Positions 1-8,530 of a stretch of DNA of 46,416 nucleotides are shown piece after piece. The stretch comes from Flavobacteriales bacterium (lineage in GTDB: Bacteria > Bacteroidota > Bacteroidia > Flavobacteriales_D > Sanyastnellaceae): the NCBI GenBank assembly GCA_947456965.1, contig CANGTU010000027.1, forward strand, positions 1-46,416. The letters are read 5' to 3'. The translations under genes and the position numbers were made by a program. The number at the start of each line of letters is the position of its first letter. Position 1 is the stretch's first letter. Below the pieces are notes generated by a model. The model made no database searches and had not been told where the DNA came from. It worked only from the letters and a program-made list of their open reading frames with translations.

Positions 1-124
1 CGCCGACAAAGCCCACCACTACAGAGATGACCAGGTAAATCAACAAGGTGCTGAACACATAGCAGAGCATCACAAGAGCAGCCGCACCGGCCAGCATCCA
101 GAGGTTTCGGGTAGTTCTGGTCAT
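1..124 (-). CDS. AI-2E family transporter, N-terminal fragment
   Basis: Only the first 41 codons lie in the window; the gene runs off the left edge. The peptide starts MTRTTRNLWMLAG and continues as one hydrophobic hairpin ending in LLIYLVISVVVGFVG. This resembles the start of AI-2E/PerM-family membrane proteins of Bacteroidota, where the first helices end in a similar IYxLIAxVLSxIG segment. The ATG at 124 overlaps the stop of sixA in an ATGA arrangement, so the two are probably translated in a coupled way. The family has eight or so membrane helices and exports small molecules or ions; the substrate cannot be told here. The assignment rests on a short fragment and could be another polytopic membrane protein. 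Confidence 0.6.
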   Translation of the reverse strand, partial: MTRTTRNLWMLAGAAALVMLCYVFSTLLIYLVISVVVGFVG

Positions 125-615
125 GACACATATCGTTTGGGATAATCAAAGGAAGCGAGGCGCGCCACTCCGCGGCTCATGGCAGCCCAATGGGGCACGG
201 CCGACTCCATCACAGCGATACCGCAGGTGGGCATATCCACCCACTCACCCGTAAGATACTCCACCAGCATGCTGAATCCCGGATTATGACCAAACAGGAG
301 AGCGTGAGTGAACCGGTCGTCCAACCCCTGCACCACCTCAACCAACTGACTCACCGGTGCCTCATAAATCCGCGGCTCGGTGAAGCACTCCACCTGGTTA
401 CCTAATTCGCGCAGAAAATAACCGCACGTAGTGGCTGCACGAAGGGCCGGACTGGTTACCACACAGTGAATGCCGGACCGGTATGAAGCCGCCAGAACAG
501 CCCCCATCATAGGAGCATCCCGATGACCTCGCGCATTGAGCGGACGGTCGATATCAGGCATAGAAGAATCACTTCGGTCCGACTTGGCATGCCGAACCAG
601 GATAAGAGTTTTCAT
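121..615 (-). CDS. sixA: SixA-like phosphohistidine phosphatase
   Basis: A 164-residue histidine phosphatase superfamily protein. The N-terminal LILVRHAKS carries the catalytic RHxKS signature of the SixA subgroup, and LLFGHNPGF near residue 110 supplies the second catalytic His. SixA enzymes remove phosphate from histidine in phosphocarrier proteins (HPt domains or PTS components). No histidine kinase or PTS gene lies nearby, so the substrate is unknown. The gene starts 5 bases after the TonB receptor stop and its own stop overlaps the start of the AI-2E transporter, so all three are probably one transcript. Length is normal for the family. Confidence 0.88.
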   Translation of the reverse strand: MKTLILVRHAKSDRSDSSMPDIDRPLNARGHRDAPMMGAVLAASYRSGIHCVVTSPALRAATTCGYFLRELGNQVECFTEPRIYEAPVSQLVEVVQGLDDRFTHALLFGHNPGFSMLVEYLTGEWVDMPTCGIAVMESAVPHWAAMSRGVARLASFDYPKRYVS

Positions 616-620
616 TTGGG

Positions 621-2849
621 CTAAGATCGCACGTTTCGGCCTTTGGCCGAGGGCAGACTTACCAGATCAAGCTGCACGCCCATCACCATGTTGCGACCCT
701 GCAAAGGACCATACACATAGGATGCGTCAAAGGACTCGCCAAAAGGCTGATCAGCTCCTATCAGAGGAGACGGTTGAGTGGAATCGAGCAGATTGCGGAT
801 GGCTATCCAGCACTCGATTCCAAAAGATGTGCGGTACCGCCACTGAATGTGATGAAGGGCGAAGGGTTCGGATTGCAAAGGACGCGGTATGATATCCACC
901 ACCTCGGGAAGCGTCATGGAACCTGTCCACTTCACATTCCAGGACACCTCCATAGAATTGCTCAGGCGCCAGAACAAGGAGCCGTTACCAGACCAGCGCG
1001 GTGTGAAAACCTGCCATGTCCTGCTGCCATCCGGCTCCAGCTCGTATACCTCATGCCAGGTCACACCTGCCGCGATTCTGAAACGCTCACCGCGAGCATA
1101 GTGAGCGTCTGCATTGAAGCCATATACATATCCCTTTCCATCGAGATTACGGTACACGAGGAGATCAGGATCAGTATGGTAATCTGGAAGAATCTTATTA
1201 CCAAATCGGGTGGCAAAAGTATTCACGGAGAATCCGGATATTCCGCGTGCACCGGTGTGGAAGATCCACGACGCATCTGACGACAGTGACCAGGAGACCT
1301 CCGGACGGAGATTTTCCTCAATCACCACGGTGCGCGATCCGGTCAGTGCAGCATGGTCCTCGGCAAACAAACTGACGTACCGGAAGCCCCTTCCGGCATT
1401 GATGCGCCAGGTAAACCCCCGCTCGTCGGCATAGCGGATATTGAGTTGAGGAGCGAGCACAGGCTCATGATCGCGGTGACGATCCAGTCGCATCCCCGCC
1501 AGGACAGTCCAGCGCCGTGCTGGCTTCCACTCGTCCTGAACATAAACTCCGGGAATCCAGCGCCGTTCGTCCATCAGCAGAGGCGAATTATCCCGATATC
1601 GGTGAAACCGGTGCGTCGAGCCCAGGCGTACATGGTGATTATCCCACCTGCAGATGCGCGATGCATGCAAGAATCCCGTCTTCTGATCGGCCAGGTAGTG
1701 CATCGTACCATAGTAACTATCCTGATGATGATACACCGCTGAACTCTCGACTATCCAACGGCTGTTCACCTGCGCCTGAGCGGTCAGTTCCACGCGCCGG
1801 GTGCGGATGCTCTCTCCGTAAACAACATCTGTACCTCGCCAACGCGGCTCCCAGTCGAGCTGTCCGCCCCAGCGATCTTCAACAAAGGGACGAAGGCCGA
1901 CATTCCAGGAAGTGCTGCCAGTGCGCTGCCATTTGAGTAGTCCGCCTACCCGGTCAGCCAGCGGAATGTCCGTGAATCCATCACTATTCTCATCTACTTT
2001 CAGGCGGTTGATACCCGCCTGAAACGAAGCGAGAAGATTCGATTTCGCACCTGTGCGGACTGAACCACCGGCCGTGTAATCCTGCTGGCCATGACTGCTC
2101 ACCTCCCCCACCGCAAACCATTCCTTATGATCTGCGGGGCGACGGGTACGGATATTGACGATCCCTCCCATCGCCTCACTCCCATAAATGGTGGATGACG
2201 GACCCCGAATCACCTCGATGCGATCCACCAACACGTCGGGAAGAGCGTTCAGACTGTACACGGTCGCCAGTGCATTCATCACCGGCATACCATCGATCAG
2301 GACCATCGTATACGGACCATCCATTCCATTGAGCTGGATATCATTGGTACCGCATATTCCGCAGTTATACGTTTCCTGAATACCATTGAGAAAGTTCAGA
2401 CTCTCCGTGATGGAGCGAGCCGGGAAGGACTGCAGCATCGCCGACGACACTACCTCGGCTCGCACCGGGCTTAGCATCCTACTTACAGGAGCGAGATTGC
2501 CCGTCACAACAGCCTCGCGGAGTTCATTCCAGCGGGGCTCCAACTCAATAGTCAAAAACTCACCGGCCACAACCCGAATCTTCTTCGGGACATAGCCCGG
2601 AGCCATCGCCAACACCGAATCGGGAAGCGGCAACGGAATTTCGAATGAGCCATCCTCCTCTGATACGACGCCCATGCCTGGAGCCCACTGCACCGCTGAA
2701 GGATAAACTGCCTCACCACCCGATACCATCCGGCCCTTGACCTGAGCGGATGCGTGCAGCGAGTGCAGCAGAGGTAGCCCCCAGATCGCCAGCAAAATTC
2801 TCAAGCCGGACCAGCACATGACGGCAAAACTAATTCTTTTTTTAGCCAT
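621..2849 (-). CDS. TonB-dependent outer-membrane receptor, probable metal uptake
   Basis: A 742-residue receptor. It has a signal peptide (residues about 1-36, KKR then a hydrophobic stretch ending in ASAQ), a short carboxypeptidase-like beta domain (about 37-105), a TonB plug (about 115-235, with VLIDGMPV and VDRIEVIRGPSSTIYGSEAMGGIVNI), and a beta barrel to the C-terminus. The plug contains NCGICGTN at residues 162-169, with two Cys close together. The gene is divergent from an MntR/DtxR-like repressor and a ZIP transporter, so a metal or metal complex is the likely substrate; vitamin B12 or heme cannot be excluded. The ATG at 2849 sits inside a palindrome that may be the repressor site. 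The KKR-containing start gives a better signal peptide than the next Met at residue 11. Confidence 0.88.
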   Translation of the reverse strand: MAKKRISFAVMCWSGLRILLAIWGLPLLHSLHASAQVKGRMVSGGEAVYPSAVQWAPGMGVVSEEDGSFEIPLPLPDSVLAMAPGYVPKKIRVVAGEFLTIELEPRWNELREAVVTGNLAPVSRMLSPVRAEVVSSAMLQSFPARSITESLNFLNGIQETYNCGICGTNDIQLNGMDGPYTMVLIDGMPVMNALATVYSLNALPDVLVDRIEVIRGPSSTIYGSEAMGGIVNIRTRRPADHKEWFAVGEVSSHGQQDYTAGGSVRTGAKSNLLASFQAGINRLKVDENSDGFTDIPLADRVGGLLKWQRTGSTSWNVGLRPFVEDRWGGQLDWEPRWRGTDVVYGESIRTRRVELTAQAQVNSRWIVESSAVYHHQDSYYGTMHYLADQKTGFLHASRICRWDNHHVRLGSTHRFHRYRDNSPLLMDERRWIPGVYVQDEWKPARRWTVLAGMRLDRHRDHEPVLAPQLNIRYADERGFTWRINAGRGFRYVSLFAEDHAALTGSRTVVIEENLRPEVSWSLSSDASWIFHTGARGISGFSVNTFATRFGNKILPDYHTDPDLLVYRNLDGKGYVYGFNADAHYARGERFRIAAGVTWHEVYELEPDGSRTWQVFTPRWSGNGSLFWRLSNSMEVSWNVKWTGSMTLPEVVDIIPRPLQSEPFALHHIQWRYRTSFGIECWIAIRNLLDSTQPSPLIGADQPFGESFDASYVYGPLQGRNMVMGVQLDLVSLPSAKGRNVRS

Positions 2850-2856
2850 GCCTAAA
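2841..2856. promoter_or_regulatory. Candidate operator of the MntR/DtxR-like repressor
   Basis: TTTAGCCATGCCTAAA is an inverted repeat in which seven of eight base pairs match. It lies in the 33-base divergent gap and extends into the receptor gene, covering its ATG (2847-2849). It resembles the TTAGG...CCTAA half-sites bound by DtxR/MntR-family proteins. It also sits upstream of the candidate repressor -7 box at 2865-2872, where a bound repressor could block both directions. The operator role is inferred from shape and position. Confidence 0.6.
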
Positions 2857-2864
2857 TTTTAATT

Positions 2865-2872
2865 TATATTCG
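2865..2872 (+). promoter_or_regulatory. Candidate -7 box for the metal repressor gene
   Basis: TATATTCG matches the Bacteroidota TAnnTTTG consensus at seven of eight positions and lies 10 bases before the repressor ATG, implying a very short leader. No clear -33 TTG is seen; the region where it should be is occupied by the candidate operator. Confidence 0.4.
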
Positions 2873-2882
2873 CACGAAATCC

Positions 2883-3542
2883 ATGAATACACACCTCGAG
2901 AACTACCTGAAGAGTATCTACCTGATTGGGTTGGAAGGCGACGGCAGCGTGTCAACCAACTCCATTGCCGGCCGGCTTGACATGAAGGCCCCGAGTGTGA
3001 CGGATATGCTCAAGAAATTGGATGAGCGTGGTTATGTGCGCCACACTCCATATCAGGGCACGGAACTCACAACCAAGGGGCGCAAACTTGCCATAGAGGT
3101 GCTGAGAAAGCACAGGCTTTGGGAGATGTTTCTGGTAGATAAGCTCGGCTTTACCTGGGATGAGGTGCATGAGGTCGCCGAGCAGCTGGAGCATGTCCAA
3201 TCGGAAAAGCTCATAGCCCGGCTGGACGCTTACCTCGGTTACCCAACGCATGATCCTCACGGCGACCCTATACCCGATCGCCACGGTCGTATAGCAGCGC
3301 AGGCCCTCGTTCCTCTTTCCGATCTCGAGACAGGAGCAAAAGCAGTCGTCCGCGGGGTCAGAGACCACAGCCCTGAATTCCTGCGTCACCTCACCTTACT
3401 TGAACTGATGCCCGGTCAAAAAATCCGGTTACTCGAACGACTGGAATACGATCACACTTGCCGCATTGAACGTCTGCCGTCAAGGCAAACGGTGCAAACG
3501 AGTTCGACCACCGCCGTCAACATCCTTGTCCAAACGCTATGA
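2883..3542 (+). CDS. DtxR/MntR-family metal-dependent transcriptional repressor
   Basis: A 219-residue metalloregulator with an N-terminal winged helix (about 5-65), a dimerisation/metal-binding domain (about 66-140) and a C-terminal FeoA/SH3-like domain (about 145-212, containing LMPGQKIRLLERLEYDHT). Aligned by eye to known members, the metal site contains H77, E100, E103 and H104; E100 replaces the Cys of DtxR and matches the Glu of MntR, favouring manganese over iron. The usual MntR Asp8 is Asn7 and Glu11 is Lys10, so specificity is not certain. The stop overlaps the ZIP transporter start (ATGA). Divergence from a TonB receptor with a shared palindrome suggests it controls that receptor and itself. 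Confidence 0.88.
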   Translation: MNTHLENYLKSIYLIGLEGDGSVSTNSIAGRLDMKAPSVTDMLKKLDERGYVRHTPYQGTELTTKGRKLAIEVLRKHRLWEMFLVDKLGFTWDEVHEVAEQLEHVQSEKLIARLDAYLGYPTHDPHGDPIPDRHGRIAAQALVPLSDLETGAKAVVRGVRDHSPEFLRHLTLLELMPGQKIRLLERLEYDHTCRIERLPSRQTVQTSSTTAVNILVQTL

Positions 3543-4381
3543 TTGAAAACCACTCCCTGTTTGAACCTCTTGTCCGGTACTTCGAAGGACTGCATCCTGT
3601 CACCGGGGCGCTCATGGCTACCACCTTCACCTGGCTGGTCACCGCCGCAGGAGCTGCCCTTGTCTTCTTTTTTCGTGACATGCACCGAAAGACACTCGAC
3701 GGCATGCTTGGTTTCACAGGAGGCGTCATGGTGGCTGCGAGCTTCTGGTCGCTGCTGGCACCGGCCATTGAAATGAGTAAGGGAGAGGGTTTCGCCAGGG
3801 CCATACCATCGGCCATCGGATTTGCCATGGGTGCGGGCTTCCTGTTCTTACTCGACCGCTTGCTGCCTCACCTGCACATCAATTTTCCGGAGCACCGCAC
3901 GGAGGGAGTCAAGACCCGGCTCAACAAAACTTTGCTTCTGGTTTTGGCCATCACCTTGCACAACATTCCGGAGGGACTGGCCGTGGGGGTGCTCTTTGGC
4001 GGTGTGGCAGCGGGTATTCCAGAGGCATCGATTGGCGGTGCGCTTGCACTGGCTATCGGCATCGGGCTTCAGAATTTTCCGGAGGGCATTGCTGTTTCTT
4101 TTCCGCTGCGACGGCTGGGCTTATCTCGCCGCAGAAGTTTCATGTATGGCCAGTTCTCCGCCATTGTAGAACCTTTTGCAGGTGTCATCGGTGCACTGGC
4201 TGTGATTCAGATGCAGCCTATCCTTCCCTATGCTCTGGCCTTTGCTGCGGGTGCAATGATCTACGTGGTAGTGGAAGAGGTGATCCCGGAAACACAACAG
4301 GACAAGTACACAGACGTTGCTACGCTTGGATTTATCGGCGGCTTCCTGGTGATGATGATGCTCGATGTGGGGCTTGGGTAA
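3539..4381 (+). CDS. ZIP family divalent metal transporter (GufA type)
   Basis: A 280-residue inner-membrane protein with about eight helices. The metal-binding helices are visible as HNIPEGLAVG (H141, N142, E145) and QNFPEGIAV (Q178, N179, E182), the pattern of GufA-type ZIP proteins, in which a Gln replaces the second His found in ZupT. A hydrophilic loop with several His residues (LLPHLHINFPEHR, about 109-120) precedes the binding helices. It would bring Zn, Mn or Fe from periplasm to cytoplasm. Its ATG overlaps the stop of the repressor, so the regulator and transporter are co-transcribed and the regulator probably senses the same metal. Confidence 0.88.
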   Translation: MIENHSLFEPLVRYFEGLHPVTGALMATTFTWLVTAAGAALVFFFRDMHRKTLDGMLGFTGGVMVAASFWSLLAPAIEMSKGEGFARAIPSAIGFAMGAGFLFLLDRLLPHLHINFPEHRTEGVKTRLNKTLLLVLAITLHNIPEGLAVGVLFGGVAAGIPEASIGGALALAIGIGLQNFPEGIAVSFPLRRLGLSRRRSFMYGQFSAIVEPFAGVIGALAVIQMQPILPYALAFAAGAMIYVVVEEVIPETQQDKYTDVATLGFIGGFLVMMMLDVGLG

Positions 4382-4391
4382 AGGCCGCACT

Positions 4392-5753
4392 TCAATCTCC
4401 GGCCAGTTCGCTGGCCAGGCGGTTGAAGTCCATTCCATCAAAAGTTCCGCTCGTCATCAGGAGCAGATTGGCATCATGCCAATTCAACTGCCTGAGCCGA
4501 TTGACCAATCCCTCAGATGACGTGAATACCTCCACCTTATCGCTGCCAAAAGCCACCCTCACCTGCTCCGGTGAAATCGGCTTCAGTTTTTTGTGGGCAA
4601 TGGTCTGCGGGTTGAAATAGACCAGAGCCAGATCCGCTGACTCCATGGAACCCTTGTATTCACTTAGAAACTGGTCATTCAGGCTGCTGAATGTGTGCAG
4701 TTCCATACACGCCACGAGACGTCTTGCCGGGTATTGCTCACGAAGGGCAGCCGTGGTAGCACGGAGCTTCGACGGGGAGTGCGCGAAGTCCTTGTACACG
4801 GCAGTATGAGCGGAGCGACGCACCAGTTCCAGCCTGCGAGCCGCCCCTGAAAAAGTAGAAATAGCTGCGTAAAAGGTCCTATCCGGAATTCCCATACACC
4901 GGCACACCTCCAGCGCACCGCTGAGATTTTGAAGGTTGTGACGGCCGAACACGAGGATAGGCACTTCGCCGCCCTCGGTGAGGAGACAGGTCACTCCATC
5001 GCGGATCACATGAGCATGTGTACGGTAAGGTACCTTGCGGATATCCTCCCGGGCCGTTTCGGCTACCCGGCGCACTTCTTCATCCGGCTCGCAATACACG
5101 AGCGTTCCTCCGGATGTGATGAGTCCGGCGAAAATCCGGAACTGCTCCACATAGTTCGCATAGGTGGGAAACACATTGATATGGTCCCAGGCAATGCCGC
5201 TGATGAGGGCAATATCCGGCTTGTACAAGTGGAATTTGGGCCGGAGATCGGTGGGTGATGACAGGTATTCATCGCCTTCAAGAATGGCAAAGCGAGCTGT
5301 TTCAGAAAGCCGGACCATACAGTCAAAGCCAGCCAGCTGCGCACCTACCATAAAGTCCGTCTCCAGGCCCGCCACCTCAGCGACGTGCAGGATCATAGCC
5401 GTGATAGACGTTTTGCCGTGGCTCCCTCCGATGACCACACGCGTCTTTTCGCGCGTCTGCTCATACAGATACTCGGGGTAAGAGTAAATCTTCAGTCCGA
5501 GTTCCTGAGCGCGCAACAGCTCGGGATTATCACCCCGGGCGTGCATTCCTACGATAACGGCATCCAGATCACGGGCAATGCAGGCAGCATCCCAACCGAT
5601 GCGATCGGGAAGCAATCCGCACGCGTCCAGGCGTGACCGGCTGGGCTCAACTATTTCGTCATCACTGCCGGTAACCCTGAACCCCTTTCGGTGCAAGGCG
5701 ATGGCGAGATTGTGCATGGCACTGCCGCCAATGGCTATCAGGTGGACCTTCAC
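4392..5753 (-). CDS. mpl: Mpl, UDP-MurNAc:tripeptide ligase (peptidoglycan recycling)
   Basis: A 453-residue Mur ligase. It joins recycled L-Ala-gamma-D-Glu-meso-DAP to UDP-MurNAc in the cytoplasm. The N-terminus KVHLIAIGGSAMHNLAIAL is the Rossmann start typical of Mpl and MurC, followed by the ATP loop GGSHGKTS (residues 109-116), the central Mur domain and the C-terminal glutamate-ligase domain (AHSPSKLRAT). The GSAMHNLA version is characteristic of Mpl rather than MurC. The first codon is GTG; no ATG lies just upstream, and the conserved N-terminus begins exactly there. It is convergent with the ZIP gene, with 10 bases between the stops. Confidence 0.85.
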   Translation of the reverse strand: MKVHLIAIGGSAMHNLAIALHRKGFRVTGSDDEIVEPSRSRLDACGLLPDRIGWDAACIARDLDAVIVGMHARGDNPELLRAQELGLKIYSYPEYLYEQTREKTRVVIGGSHGKTSITAMILHVAEVAGLETDFMVGAQLAGFDCMVRLSETARFAILEGDEYLSSPTDLRPKFHLYKPDIALISGIAWDHINVFPTYANYVEQFRIFAGLITSGGTLVYCEPDEEVRRVAETAREDIRKVPYRTHAHVIRDGVTCLLTEGGEVPILVFGRHNLQNLSGALEVCRCMGIPDRTFYAAISTFSGAARRLELVRRSAHTAVYKDFAHSPSKLRATTAALREQYPARRLVACMELHTFSSLNDQFLSEYKGSMESADLALVYFNPQTIAHKKLKPISPEQVRVAFGSDKVEVFTSSEGLVNRLRQLNWHDANLLLMTSGTFDGMDFNRLASELAGD

Positions 5754-5885
5754 TGGTGGATGATTTTTCGGGGAGCAAGTTGCAGACCTTCGTACCGGCA
5801 GACGGTCACATCAATCTCCATTTATCAACGGCATGCTATTCAACAGGATGAGCGGCACATCTTTGGACCAACCTACACAGCACTC

Positions 5886-6926
5886 ATGTCACACAGAACT
5901 TCCAAGGTCGGACTGGGCCCCGGGGCGCTAGTTTATGTCGGAAAGCAGCGATCGGAAAAGGTCCGCATCAGGCTGTTGCACTACACGACCGACAGCTTCA
6001 GCGAAAGCGACATCGAGCAACCCACTGATCTGCGGAATGCCATTCCTTCGGATGGAATTACCTGGGTGGACGTGGACGGAGTCCATGATACCTCTGTCAT
6101 CGCCGGCATCGGCGAGCTACTGGGGGTTCACTTCCTCCTGCTTGAGGACATCATGAATACCACCAGCCGGCCGAAAGTGGAAATCGGCAAAGACCACATT
6201 TTCGTCAGCGTGAAGAGCATTGAATTCGGGGAGAGTCCAGAGCAGGCGCACCATGAGCAGTTCAGTATGCTCATCGCCGGCAATCTGATCGTCACCTTTC
6301 AGGAGGAGCCCGGAGATCCCTTCGATCCCGTACGCGAGCGCATCCGACACTCCCGCGGTATTGTCCGATCGCGCAATGCAGAATATCTGGGCTACTTGCT
6401 GCTCGATGTCATCGTGGACAACTACATCGCTGTCAGCGCGGGCTTTGCTGACCAGATTGACTTGCTGGAATCAGCCGTACTGCGCAGGCCATCTGAACTC
6501 ACCCTGCACCGCATTCTGAACCTGCGCAAGGAACTGCTGGCCTTCAAGCGCAGTATTGACCCCCTGCGGGACGTTACCAATGTACTGCAAGTGGAGGTGG
6601 ACAAGAGCGTAAGCAAATATTATCGCGACCTGTCGGACCATATTCTGGCCGAAACCGAAAACCTGTCGGTATACCGCGAAATGATGACCACCCTGCTCGA
6701 TCTCTACCACTCCAGCTTATCATACCGCACCAATGCAGTAATGAAAGTCCTCACCATCATCACCACCATCTTCGTGCCTCTCACCTTCATCGCCGGAGTC
6801 TACGGCATGAACTTCCAGCATATGCCCGAGCTCTCCTGGAAGTATGGCTACTTCGCCGTGCTGGGTATCATGGGCCTGCTTATGCTGGGGATGCTCATTT
6901 TCTTCCGACGGAGAAAGTGGCTGTGA
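5886..6926 (+). CDS. corA: CorA-type magnesium/cobalt channel
   Basis: A 346-residue CorA family protein. It has a soluble alpha/beta N-terminal domain (about 1-220), a long helical stalk, and two C-terminal membrane helices. The first helix ends in the pore-mouth signature VYGMNF, and the tail is rich in Arg/Lys (FFRRRKWL). It lets Mg2+ (also Co2+ or Ni2+) into the cell as a pentamer. The frame is open further upstream, but ATG 5886 (MSHRTSKVGLGPG) is the first start that fits family length; upstream codons overlap the mpl gene. CATCTTTG at 5858-5865 is a possible -7 box. It is divergent from mpl with no evident functional link. Confidence 0.92.
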   Translation: MSHRTSKVGLGPGALVYVGKQRSEKVRIRLLHYTTDSFSESDIEQPTDLRNAIPSDGITWVDVDGVHDTSVIAGIGELLGVHFLLLEDIMNTTSRPKVEIGKDHIFVSVKSIEFGESPEQAHHEQFSMLIAGNLIVTFQEEPGDPFDPVRERIRHSRGIVRSRNAEYLGYLLLDVIVDNYIAVSAGFADQIDLLESAVLRRPSELTLHRILNLRKELLAFKRSIDPLRDVTNVLQVEVDKSVSKYYRDLSDHILAETENLSVYREMMTTLLDLYHSSLSYRTNAVMKVLTIITTIFVPLTFIAGVYGMNFQHMPELSWKYGYFAVLGIMGLLMLGMLIFFRRRKWL

Positions 6927-7070
6927 ACACGCGTAACGACTCGAGGCCGGTGACTTCGAGGCCAGCACCCTGGTGGCACGGCCGTTTGCCTATCCGGACC
7001 AAACCACTGTGGGCATCCGGGTAAAAAAATGGCCCGGCGCCTCATCGTTCGCCTCCCCGCAGCCGTAACA

Positions 7071-7101
7071 TTGCATCTGCGATCATCATCTTTTTTATTT
7101 G
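7071..7101 (+). promoter_or_regulatory. Candidate promoter of the arginine decarboxylase gene
   Basis: TTG at 7071-7073 and TTTATTTG at 7094-7101 are separated by 20 bases. This is close to the Bacteroidota -33 TTG / -7 TAnnTTTG arrangement, with one mismatch in the -7 box. The ATG is 17 bases downstream. The preceding 140 bases (6927-7070) show no gene. Confidence 0.5.
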
Positions 7102-7117
7102 ACCACCTCACCGAGGG

Positions 7118-8518
7118 ATGAAGACCAAGTACATTGACCTGATTGAACAAACGTTCGACTGGCCCCAGGAAGAATTCAAGCTGGAAGAGAACAGCCTCTT
7201 GTTTCATGGCGTACCGCTCATGGATCTGGTAAAGAAATATGGCTCTCCGCTTAAGTTCACCTATCTGCCCAAGATTTCCCAGAATATCCAGCGGGCTAAA
7301 ACCTGGTTTCGGAATGCACAAAGGGAAATCGGTTACGAGGGCGATTACCATTACTGTTACTGCACAAAAAGCTCGCACTTCCGGTATGTGCTCGAGGAGG
7401 CACTGAAGAATGATATTCACCTGGAAACCTCATCGGCCTATGACATCGAACTAGTCAAGCGCCTCTATCAACTGAAAAAGATTACCCGGAATCAGACTGT
7501 TATTTGCAATGGATTCAAAAAGGAGGAATACGTATCCCGCATCCTCGAACTCCGTGCATCGGGATTTGAAAATATCATCCCGATTATTGACAATGCCTAT
7601 GAGTTGAACGTGTTCAAAGAACGCGTGGAGGAAACCCTCGACATCGGTATCCGGATCGCCAGCGAAGAAGAGCCGAAGTTCGAATTTTACACCTCACGAC
7701 TCGGTATCGGCTACAAGTACATCACCCGTTTCTATAAGAAAGTCATACACGACGATCCGAACCTGCGGCTCAAGATGCTGCATTTCTTCATCAACTCGGG
7801 AATCAAGGACACGTCGTACTACTGGAACGAACTGATCAAATGCCTCAAGGTGTATTGTGAGTTGCGCGAAATCTGCCCGACACTCGACAGCCTGAACATA
7901 GGCGGTGGATTTCCGATCAAGAATTCCCTGGTCTACTCCTTCGACTACCAGTACATGGTCACCGAAATCCTTCGTCAGGTGAAAGCGGCCTGCGAAGATG
8001 CCGGCGTTCCGGTGCCACATATTTATACTGAGTTCGGCTCGTTCACCGTGGGAGAGAGTGGCGGAGCTATTTTCCGCATCCTCTATCAGAAAGAGCAGAA
8101 TGACCGCGAGAAGTGGAACATGATTGACAGCTCATTCATGACTACCCTGCCGGATACCTGGGCCATCAACAAGCGCTTCATCATGCTTCCCATCAACAAC
8201 TGGGATGAGAGTTATGAGCGGGTCTTTCTCGGCGGACTGACCTGCGACAGCGATGACTACTACAACTCCGAGCAGCACACCAATGCGATATACCTGCCCA
8301 AGTACTATCCGGATCAGGACCAGTATATCGGTTTCTTCAATACCGGGGCATACCAGGAAACCCTCGGAGGATTCGGCGGCATACACCATTGTCTGATTCC
8401 ATCTCCACGGCATATCCTCATTGACCGCGACGACAAGGGCCGGCTCAAGTACAAGGAATTTACACACGAGCAGAAACCCCGGGAGGTCCTTGAAATCCTG
8501 GGTTACTATGATAAATAG
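7118..8518 (+). CDS. speA: Biosynthetic arginine decarboxylase (short Bacteroidota type)
   Basis: A 466-residue PLP enzyme of the alanine-racemase fold (fold type III). It decarboxylates arginine to agmatine, the first step of one route to polyamines. The PLP lysine is probably K84 in YCYCTKSSHF. GGGFPIKNS (phosphate loop) and GGLTCDSDDYY near the C-terminus, carrying the Cys-Asp of the second active-site half, are both present. It is much shorter than the roughly 650-residue enterobacterial SpeA but normal for the Bacteroidota branch. The MscS-type channel follows after 12 bases. A deoxyhypusine-synthase-like gene lies 3 kb downstream on the same strand; no agmatinase or agmatine deiminase is in the window. 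Confidence 0.85.
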   Translation: MKTKYIDLIEQTFDWPQEEFKLEENSLLFHGVPLMDLVKKYGSPLKFTYLPKISQNIQRAKTWFRNAQREIGYEGDYHYCYCTKSSHFRYVLEEALKNDIHLETSSAYDIELVKRLYQLKKITRNQTVICNGFKKEEYVSRILELRASGFENIIPIIDNAYELNVFKERVEETLDIGIRIASEEEPKFEFYTSRLGIGYKYITRFYKKVIHDDPNLRLKMLHFFINSGIKDTSYYWNELIKCLKVYCELREICPTLDSLNIGGGFPIKNSLVYSFDYQYMVTEILRQVKAACEDAGVPVPHIYTEFGSFTVGESGGAIFRILYQKEQNDREKWNMIDSSFMTTLPDTWAINKRFIMLPINNWDESYERVFLGGLTCDSDDYYNSEQHTNAIYLPKYYPDQDQYIGFFNTGAYQETLGGFGGIHHCLIPSPRHILIDRDDKGRLKYKEFTHEQKPREVLEILGYYDK

Positions 8519-8530
8519 ACGGCCCGTGAC

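Noticed and set aside
4392-5753. MurC rather than Mpl
   Set aside because: The GGSAMHNLA N-terminus, gene length and lack of a mur/fts cluster around it favour Mpl.
5691-5885. Extended corA N-terminus
   Set aside because: Those codons overlap mpl in antisense and resemble no CorA; ATG 5886 gives a normal protein.
6927-7070. Possible small gene or RNA between corA and speA
   Set aside because: Short G+C-rich stretch without a convincing start, ribosome site, hairpin or homology; only the speA promoter is supported.
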